The notes below the pieces were generated by a model. It did no database searches. It was not told the DNA's origin and saw only the letters and a program-made list of their open reading frames with translations. A program made the translations under genes and the position numbers. From Xiheimicrobium sp033763395 (lineage in GTDB: Bacteria > Myxococcota > Myxococcia > Myxococcales > Myxococcaceae), in NCBI GenBank assembly GCA_033763395.1, contig JANRKQ010000150.1:62001-126000 (forward strand): DNA of 64,000 bases. Direction: 5' to 3'. Below, piece after piece: positions 7,186 to 14,039 of this stretch (position 1 is the first letter of the stretch; every line of letters begins with the position of its first letter).

Positions 7186-10100
7186 GTGAAGCTCACCTTT
7201 CAGTGCCTCGCCATCACGCACACGAGCGGTCGCGTCACGCTCACACCACTCACGGTTCCGGCGTTCGCGGTGCACGCGCCGTCACTCGAGCAGGCGCGCT
7301 TCGAGCTGACGCTGGCGCTCGACGACAAGGTCGGCCGGGTGCACCCGCGGCACTTGTGGCGCTACGTCCGTGCCGGCGATGGCGCGCTGATCGAGCTGCC
7401 CGTCGGGGGGCTGCCGGTACAGCGCGGGAGCCAGCCTGTGCTCGAGCCCGTCGTGTTGCGGGCCATCGAGAGCGCCGTCCACGCCGGGCATCGCGAGGTC
7501 AGGCTCCCGACGGCCGATCTTCGCTTCTGGTTCGCCTCGAAGGGCAAGGCGCTGACGGCTGAGGCCTGCGCGCTGCTCGCGGAGCACCTCAAGCTCGCCT
7601 CGCCCGACGAGCTGCTGCGGCTGCGCGCCGAGGGTGACGCCACCATCGTCGACGTCGAAGTGCCCGTCACACCGCTCAAGCTCTCGCAGCTGGCGCGCCG
7701 GGAGCTGCTGCTCGATGAGCGGCCGCCTCCGAAGGGGCTCGATGAGCTGACGCCCGGTGAGGACGAAGACGACGACGCGCCCGACGACGATTGGAGTGAC
7801 GAGGGCAAACGCAAGAAGAAGGAGAAGCCTGCTGGGGGACCGCCGACACCCACGCTCGACCGCCTGGCCGTGAAGTGGCACCAGCTGGCGAAGGACGACG
7901 CCTTTGCGCCCACCTTCGGCCGTGACGCGCTCGTGGAGCAGGTGCTCGCGCACGTGGCGCTGAAGGATCCCGAGCCGCTGGTGCTCGTCGGGGCCGCGGG
8001 AGTGGGAAAGACGGCGGTGCTGCACGAGGTCGCCCGCCGACTGGTCCCGAAGACGTCGGGCACTCCATCGCGGCCCTTCTTCCTCCTCGACGGCTCGCGG
8101 CTCATCGCGGGCGGTGGCTTCTTCGGAGAATGGCAGCAGCAGACGCTCGAGGCCTTCGCCGAGGCGACCGCCGCGAAGGTGGTGCTGCACCTGGGCCGGC
8201 TCGTCGATCTGATCGACGCGGGCCGCAGCGCTCACAGCGACGACAACGTGGCCCAGCTGATCACCCCGATGCTCGCTGCTCGCGAGGTGACCGCCGTCGC
8301 CGAGGCCACGCCCGAGGAGTGGGCGCGCCTCTCTGCGCGAAACCAGTCCTTCGCCAGGCTCTTCTCGCCGCTCGTCGTCGAAGAGCCCGCTCCAGACGTC
8401 ACCCGGGACATCGTGGCGCGGGTCGGGCGCGCCGAGGCCACCGCGCGGCTGGTCGAGCCCACGCTCACGGCGCTCGACGAGGTGCGAAGCCTCGTGCGCC
8501 GCTTCCGTCCGTCAGGCTCGCCGCTCGGCAACACCCTGGCCTTCTTGCGGCGCCTCATCGACGGCTGCGACGTCGGCCAGCGCCTCGAGCCCAAAGACGT
8601 AATCCGCCGCTTCTCGATCGAGTCGGGCATTCCCGAAGAGCTGCTTCGCGACGACGTCTCCATCGATCCGGCCGAGGTGCGGGCCTTCCTCTCGGCGCGC
8701 GTGAAGGGCCAGCCCGACGCCGTCGCGCGGGTGGCCGAGGTGGTGTCGGTCATCAAGGCGAACCTCACGGATCCCGCGCGCCCCGTGGCCACGTTGCTGT
8801 TCGCGGGCCCGACCGGCGTGGGAAAGACCGAGCTCACCAAGGCCCTCGCCGAGCGCGTCTTCGGCTCGAAGGACCGCCTGGTGCGCCTCGACATGGGCGA
8901 GTACTCGGGGGCCGACGCGCTCGCCCGGCTCGTCGGCGACGGGGGTGAAGACGGCTTCTTGTCGACCGCGGTGCGAAGGCAGCCCTTCTCGGTCGTCCTC
9001 CTCGACGAGATCGAAAAGGCCCACCCCGCGGTGTTCGACGCGCTGCTCTCGGTGCTGGGCGAAGGGCGGCTCACCGATGGCCGGGGCCGCACGACCGACT
9101 TCCGCAGCGCGCTCATCGTCATGACGTCGAACCTCGGCGCGCAGACCCAACGCCCGCGGGTCGGCTTCGGAGACGAGGGCTCCTCGGCCGCGCGAACCCA
9201 CGTGCTGGGCGAGATCCGCCGGTTCTTCCGGCCCGAGTTCTTCAACCGCCTCGACGACGTCATCGTCTTTGCGCCTCTCGGCCCGGCCGAGCTCTCGTCG
9301 ATCGTCGAGCGTGAGCTCGGGAAGGTGGCCGGGCGGAGCGGCCTCTCGAGGCTTGACGTGACGGTCTCCATCGACGCCGCCTCGAAGCAGGCGCTGGCCG
9401 AGTGGGGCCATGAACCGCGCTACGGGGCCCGGCCGCTCAAGCGCGCCATCGAGCGCCGCCTCGTCGTGCCAGCCGCGGCTCACCTCGCCGCGCACCCGCC
9501 CGCTGGCCCGAGTGAACTTCGGGTGACCCGCACGGGCGACGCGCTCGACTTCACCCTCACACCGGCCGGGAGAGGCACGGACGCCGCCTCGCGCGCCGAG
9601 CTGTTGGCGGTGTGCGAGAAGGCCGCGACGCTGCGGGGCGAGGTCGCCGAGTGGGCGGGCGCTCCGCTCATGGCCCGCATGCGCGACGACTTCCGACTCT
9701 TCGAGCGGCTCTCGCGACAGCCGTCGTTCTGGAAGGATCGCGCGCTCGCTGACGCCGAAGCCCGTCGCGCCGGCGCCGTGCGGGAAGTCGACGAGGGCTT
9801 CACGAAGCTCAAGACGCAGATCGAGGCCGTCGAGGAGCTCGCCTTCGAGGCGTACGCGACGCGTGAGCGGCGATCGGCGACCGAGCTCGAGAGCACCCTC
9901 GACGCGCAGCGCGCCGAGCTCCACCCACTCACCGAGCGGCTGTTCGCCAGTCGTTTCCCCGGTGTCGAGGCCGCCACCGTCGTGCTGGTGCCGGGTCGGA
10001 GCTCCCTCCGGTGGGCGGAGTGGCTGCGCACCGGCTACGTCGAGTGGGCGAAGGGGCGCGGGCTGCGCGTCGAGTCGCTGTCGCTCCTCCCTGTCCCTGG

Positions 10101-10677
10101 CCGAGGGACCGCGCCGGTCACGATCCCCAAGACCTCGCGAGACCGGGTCGAGCGCACGCTTCAGCAGCAGGGGCTCACCGCCGCGGCGAGGGTCTACCGT
10201 GACAAGCACGACGTGCCGCTCGACGAAGCCGTCAAGCAGGTGAAGGCGATCGAACGGCGCCTCGCCGCGGCTGCCGCCGCCGTGCCCTCGACGACCGAGT
10301 GGAAGCTCGACGAGGCGCCCGAGCACGCTCACGCCGAGGCGCTCGCCGTACGCGTGTTCGGCCCGTGGCTGCCCATGCTGCTGTCCTCCGAACATGGGCT
10401 TCACCGCGTGTACGACGGCGGCGAGTCGTTCGAGGTGAAGGTGCACTTCGGCGTCGGAGCGGCTGAGCTGCCGCGCGCTGACACCTTCGAGGCCATGCTG
10501 CCGAACACCGAGATTCGCCGTGTGTGGCCCACGCGCCGGGGCCACGAGTTCGGCGTGCTCAAGGATCATCGCACCAGCGGTGAGCACCGGGTCGAGGGCA
10601 CGTTCCACTACGCGCCGGTGCTGGCCGCCTACGTCCGACACGTCGTGTTCGAAGGGAAGGGCGCCGCATGGAGCTGA
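7186..10677 (+). CDS. Clp/Hsp100-like double AAA+ ATPase with C-terminal degenerate RF2-type release-factor region (paralog 1)
   Basis: The 1163-residue protein starts at GTG 7186 (AGGGG upstream). A non-Clp N-terminal domain and an acidic linker (about 185-215) precede D1. D1 has Walker A GAAGVGKT (269-276) and pore loop AGGGFFGEWQ, but its Walker B position reads VVLHLGRLVDL, so the usual DE is lost. D2 is canonical: GPTGVGKT (541-548), DEIEKAH (607-613), MTSNLGA and RYGARPLKR. The ClpB coiled-coil M domain is missing, as in ClpA/ClpC, and a VGFG stretch (659-662) sits where ClpC/ClpA bind ClpP. From about 845 the sequence follows RF2: QPSFWKD, a coiled coil, then WAEWLRTGYVEWAKGRG (943) and LSSEHGLHRV (near 1063). 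The GGQ motif is absent. An L7/L12-like helical insert lies near 990-1025. It overlaps paralog 2 by 10 nt. Function is unknown. Confidence 0.85.
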   Translation: MKLTFQCLAITHTSGRVTLTPLTVPAFAVHAPSLEQARFELTLALDDKVGRVHPRHLWRYVRAGDGALIELPVGGLPVQRGSQPVLEPVVLRAIESAVHAGHREVRLPTADLRFWFASKGKALTAEACALLAEHLKLASPDELLRLRAEGDATIVDVEVPVTPLKLSQLARRELLLDERPPPKGLDELTPGEDEDDDAPDDDWSDEGKRKKKEKPAGGPPTPTLDRLAVKWHQLAKDDAFAPTFGRDALVEQVLAHVALKDPEPLVLVGAAGVGKTAVLHEVARRLVPKTSGTPSRPFFLLDGSRLIAGGGFFGEWQQQTLEAFAEATAAKVVLHLGRLVDLIDAGRSAHSDDNVAQLITPMLAAREVTAVAEATPEEWARLSARNQSFARLFSPLVVEEPAPDVTRDIVARVGRAEATARLVEPTLTALDEVRSLVRRFRPSGSPLGNTLAFLRRLIDGCDVGQRLEPKDVIRRFSIESGIPEELLRDDVSIDPAEVRAFLSARVKGQPDAVARVAEVVSVIKANLTDPARPVATLLFAGPTGVGKTELTKALAERVFGSKDRLVRLDMGEYSGADALARLVGDGGEDGFLSTAVRRQPFSVVLLDEIEKAHPAVFDALLSVLGEGRLTDGRGRTTDFRSALIVMTSNLGAQTQRPRVGFGDEGSSAARTHVLGEIRRFFRPEFFNRLDDVIVFAPLGPAELSSIVERELGKVAGRSGLSRLDVTVSIDAASKQALAEWGHEPRYGARPLKRAIERRLVVPAAAHLAAHPPAGPSELRVTRTGDALDFTLTPAGRGTDAASRAELLAVCEKAATLRGEVAEWAGAPLMARMRDDFRLFERLSRQPSFWKDRALADAEARRAGAVREVDEGFTKLKTQIEAVEELAFEAYATRERRSATELESTLDAQRAELHPLTERLFASRFPGVEAATVVLVPGRSSLRWAEWLRTGYVEWAKGRGLRVESLSLLPVPGRGTAPVTIPKTSRDRVERTLQQQGLTAAARVYRDKHDVPLDEAVKQVKAIERRLAAAAAAVPSTTEWKLDEAPEHAHAEALAVRVFGPWLPMLLSSEHGLHRVYDGGESFEVKVHFGVGAAELPRADTFEAMLPNTEIRRVWPTRRGHEFGVLKDHRTSGEHRVEGTFHYAPVLAAYVRHVVFEGKGAAWS

Positions 10678-13600
10678 AGCTGCCCCTCGTGCTCGAGCGC
10701 CCCGGCATCGGCGTGGTGCGGTGCTGGCTGCCGCACTGGCCAGGCATTCGGGGTGAAGGCCCCAGCCTGAGCGAGCTGAAGGACGATCTGTCGCTGCAGG
10801 TGATGCTGGCCTTCGAGCAGGACTCGCCGGCGGAGGCGTGGCGCTGGCAGCTCGCGCCGCACCTCAAGCTCAGACCCTTCGAGCTCGACTTCACGGCGCG
10901 CGACCAACGTGACGGCCGCGCCTACCGCCTCGAAGGCACCGTCGTGGTGTTGCTCGAGAAGTGGCCACGAGATGACTTCTGGGTCGCCACCCCCACCACC
11001 GCGCCGCACCTGCGCTTCGCCTGCGCCACGCTGGAAGACGTCCAGGCCGGCCTCGAGCACCGCCTGCGCGCGTGGTGTCTTGAGAAACGAGTCCCCACGC
11101 TCGAGTTCATCGCCAGCCAGAAGGAGCAACGTCTCGATCTGCTCGAGGTCGACGCCGACGCGCCCACCATTCTTCCGCGCCGGGCGGTGCCGCTGCGCAT
11201 GCGCCGTCGCAAGGCCACGCCGAAGCCCGACGAGCCGAAGGCCGAGACGGTCGAGAGCCCCGAAGAGCGCGAGCAGCGCCGCACCCGGGCGCGCCTCTCG
11301 GCCCGGACCCTCAGACAGATCGGCCGCAACCTCTCGCACCAGGCCCGCGACGGAACGCTCGCTCGCGCGTACGGCCGTGAAGCCATCGTCACCAGCGTCG
11401 TCGAGGCGATCGAGAAGCGGCCCGGCGTCGCCATCGCGCTGGTGGGCGTGGGCGGAGTGGGGAAGAGCGCCATCGCGCACGAGGTGACGCGCCGCCTCGT
11501 CGAGCGGCAGGCCCTCCGACGCCGCGACGTCTGGCGGACCGACGGCAACCAGTTCATCGCGGGCATGTCGTACGTCGGGCAGTGGGAAGCCCGGGCGCGG
11601 GAGCTCTGCGCCGAGCTGGCCGAGACGGGTGACGTGCTCTTCGTCGACGACCTCGCCTCGCTCGTGTTCGCGGGCCGGCACGCGAAGGGCGACACGCACC
11701 TGGCCATGTATCTGGAGCCGTCGCTGGCGCGCGGGGAGCTCTCGCTGCTCGGCGAGTGCACACCGGAGCGCTTCGAGCGCATGCGCGAAGAGGCCCCGTC
11801 GTTCGCCGCGCGCTTCGACGTCATTCAGGTGCCGCCGATGTCGGAGCGCGAGACAATTCCCGTGATGCTCTCGGCCGTGCGTGCGGTCGAGGCGTCGCCG
11901 GGGCAGCGGCCCGCGCGGGTCCCGCCCGACGTCCTGCAGGTGGCCATGGAGCTCTCAGGCCGGTTTCAGGCGAGCCGCGCCCTCCCGGGGCGGGCGGTGA
12001 GGCTGCTTCATCAGGTGCTCGCGGCGCCCGGCATCATCCACGGCGGCGTGCGACGGTACCGGCCGGTCGACGTGTTCGAGGCCATGCGGCGCGAGACGGG
12101 GCTCCCTGACTTCGTGCTGGGCGGCGCGACCCCGAAACGCCGTACCGAGATCCGCGCGGAGCTGTTAACGCAGGTCGCGGGCCAACCCGAGGCCATCGAG
12201 GCCGTCACCGACGCGGTGCTGGCGCTCCAGCAGTCCCTGCAGGATCCCGACAAGCCGCTCGCGAACTTCCTCTTCGTCGGCCCCACCGGCGTGGGCAAGA
12301 CCGAGACGGCCAAGGCGCTCGCCCGGTACCTGTTCGGCTCGTCGGAGCGGCTCGTGCGCTTCGACATGTCGGAGCTGGCCGCGCCGGGGTCGGTGGGCCG
12401 GCTGATCGGCTCCGCGGGAGGAGACGAGGGCGAGCTGCTGACGGCGCTCAAGACGCAGCCGTTCTGTGTCGTGCTCTTCGACGAGATCGAGAAGGCGCAC
12501 CCGCGGGTGTTCGACGCGCTGCTCCAGTTCCTCGGTGAAGGCCGCTTGAGCGACGCGAGCGGGCGCACGGCCGACGGGCGCAACTGCGTGGTGGTGATGA
12601 CGAGCAACCTCGGCGTGCGGGAGGCTGCCACGCAGAGCGGCTTCGTGCAGGGCGACGTTCAGTCCGCGAGCCAGCACTACCTCGCCGCGGCGCGCGCCTT
12701 CTTCCGGCCCGAGCTGTTCAACCGGCTCGATCGCATCGTCCCGTTCCGGTCGCTCGACCGCGCCGCGCTGCGCGTGGTGGTGGAGCACGCGCTCGGGTCG
12801 CTGCTGCGGCGGCGGGGCCTCCAGCGCTCGAACGTGCTCGTCGACGTCGAGCCGGAGCTGCTCGAGCTGCTGGTGGAGCAGGCCTTCGACCCCCGCTATG
12901 GGGCCCGGCCGCTCAAGCGCGCCCTGGAGCGTCAGCTCGCGGTGCCGCTCGCGCATCACCTCGTGCGACGCGCGTCGGACGACTTCGCGCTGGTGGAGCT
13001 GCTCCGACGGGGTGACAGCTCGGCCCTGTCGGTGCGGCTGCTCGCGCCAGCGGGGCCGGTGGCGGCGCCTGCCCCCACGAGCTGGACGGTGCCGAAGCTC
13101 AGCCAGGCGACGCGTGACGCCTACGCGCTCGCGCGGTCGCTCGAAGAGGGCCCGGGGGCGCGTGCGCTCACGTCCCAGCGGCGCGCGGCGTTGTCCGAAG
13201 GGCGCTCGGTGCCGGCGGGCTGCGAGCTGCTGGACGAGCTGGGCACGTTGCGGGCGCGCCTCGAGGAGTTGCTCGAGGGCCCGCTCGATCCCCAGCTGTA
13301 CGAAGAGCGCGTCGGGGCCGTTCCCCACTCGGAGCGGGATCGCGGGGGGCGTCGCAACCCCTGGCGTGCGCCGAAGCACAACCGGCCGCAGCCCGAGGTG
13401 GGTGGCGTGTTGTACGCGCCAAACCCCGAGGCGACCGTCAACGCCGTGGCGCCGGTGCTCGCGCCGGCCCTCGTCGAGCTTGAGATCCTCTCCGCGCGCC
13501 TCGCAGCCGCGAATCGACCCGATGAGGCGGTCGTCCTGGTCCTCGAGTCGGTCGCGATGGAGGCCAGCTGGGCCGTCGAGGCCTTCGCGGCGTCCATCGC

Positions 13601-14039
13601 GGTCGTGCCGGCGCGTCGGCTCCATCAGCCGTCGCTGGGGCCGTGGCAAGCCGATCGCCCACCGGCCGAGCGACGGCGCGCGCTCATCTTCGACGGACCG
13701 GGCACGCGAGCGCTGCTCGATCCATGGCTGGGCTACGCGCTCGTCGACGGAGTCGACGCCGACGGTGTCTCGCGGCGAGCGCTGGTGCGGGCGGTGCCCC
13801 TGAAGGTCGCAGACGCGTCGGAGGACACGGCGCGCGCGGCGCTCACGGCGTGGGACGCGAAGGCGGCTGCCGAGCGGGAGGCCCGGAGAGCGGGTGAGGA
13901 GCCAGCGGTCGATCCGTTCCCGGTGATCGTGTTCGAGCAACGGTACGGCGTCCCCGGCCGCTTCGTCGCCACGGGCCTTCTCGCTACCGAGTCGCGCGCG
14001 CACCTCGCGGCTTGTCTTCGCGCGAAAGGCGGTGGGTGA
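10668..14039 (+). CDS. Clp/Hsp100-like double AAA+ ATPase with diverged C-terminal region (paralog 2)
   Basis: The 1123-residue paralog begins at ATG 10668 inside the end of paralog 1. Its N-terminal domain shares the pattern PSLSELKDDL with the others, followed by a basic linker. D1 has GVGGVGKS (260-267), pore loop AGMSYVGQWE and a near-normal Walker B, VLFVDDL (DD at 327-328), so D1 may still hydrolyse ATP. D2 has GPTGVGKT (538-545), DEIEKAH (605-611), MTSNLGV and RYGARPLKR. The canonical GYVG pore motif of D2 is changed to RLIG. The last 350 residues contain VVLVLESVAMEASWAVEAF and RALIFDGPGTRALLDPWLGY. These appear at the relative positions of the RF2-like blocks of paralog 1 and may be a strongly decayed copy, a weak inference. 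The stop overlaps the ATG of paralog 3 (TGATG). Confidence 0.85.
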   Translation: MELKLPLVLERPGIGVVRCWLPHWPGIRGEGPSLSELKDDLSLQVMLAFEQDSPAEAWRWQLAPHLKLRPFELDFTARDQRDGRAYRLEGTVVVLLEKWPRDDFWVATPTTAPHLRFACATLEDVQAGLEHRLRAWCLEKRVPTLEFIASQKEQRLDLLEVDADAPTILPRRAVPLRMRRRKATPKPDEPKAETVESPEEREQRRTRARLSARTLRQIGRNLSHQARDGTLARAYGREAIVTSVVEAIEKRPGVAIALVGVGGVGKSAIAHEVTRRLVERQALRRRDVWRTDGNQFIAGMSYVGQWEARARELCAELAETGDVLFVDDLASLVFAGRHAKGDTHLAMYLEPSLARGELSLLGECTPERFERMREEAPSFAARFDVIQVPPMSERETIPVMLSAVRAVEASPGQRPARVPPDVLQVAMELSGRFQASRALPGRAVRLLHQVLAAPGIIHGGVRRYRPVDVFEAMRRETGLPDFVLGGATPKRRTEIRAELLTQVAGQPEAIEAVTDAVLALQQSLQDPDKPLANFLFVGPTGVGKTETAKALARYLFGSSERLVRFDMSELAAPGSVGRLIGSAGGDEGELLTALKTQPFCVVLFDEIEKAHPRVFDALLQFLGEGRLSDASGRTADGRNCVVVMTSNLGVREAATQSGFVQGDVQSASQHYLAAARAFFRPELFNRLDRIVPFRSLDRAALRVVVEHALGSLLRRRGLQRSNVLVDVEPELLELLVEQAFDPRYGARPLKRALERQLAVPLAHHLVRRASDDFALVELLRRGDSSALSVRLLAPAGPVAAPAPTSWTVPKLSQATRDAYALARSLEEGPGARALTSQRRAALSEGRSVPAGCELLDELGTLRARLEELLEGPLDPQLYEERVGAVPHSERDRGGRRNPWRAPKHNRPQPEVGGVLYAPNPEATVNAVAPVLAPALVELEILSARLAAANRPDEAVVLVLESVAMEASWAVEAFAASIAVVPARRLHQPSLGPWQADRPPAERRRALIFDGPGTRALLDPWLGYALVDGVDADGVSRRALVRAVPLKVADASEDTARAALTAWDAKAAAEREARRAGEEPAVDPFPVIVFEQRYGVPGRFVATGLLATESRAHLAACLRAKGGG

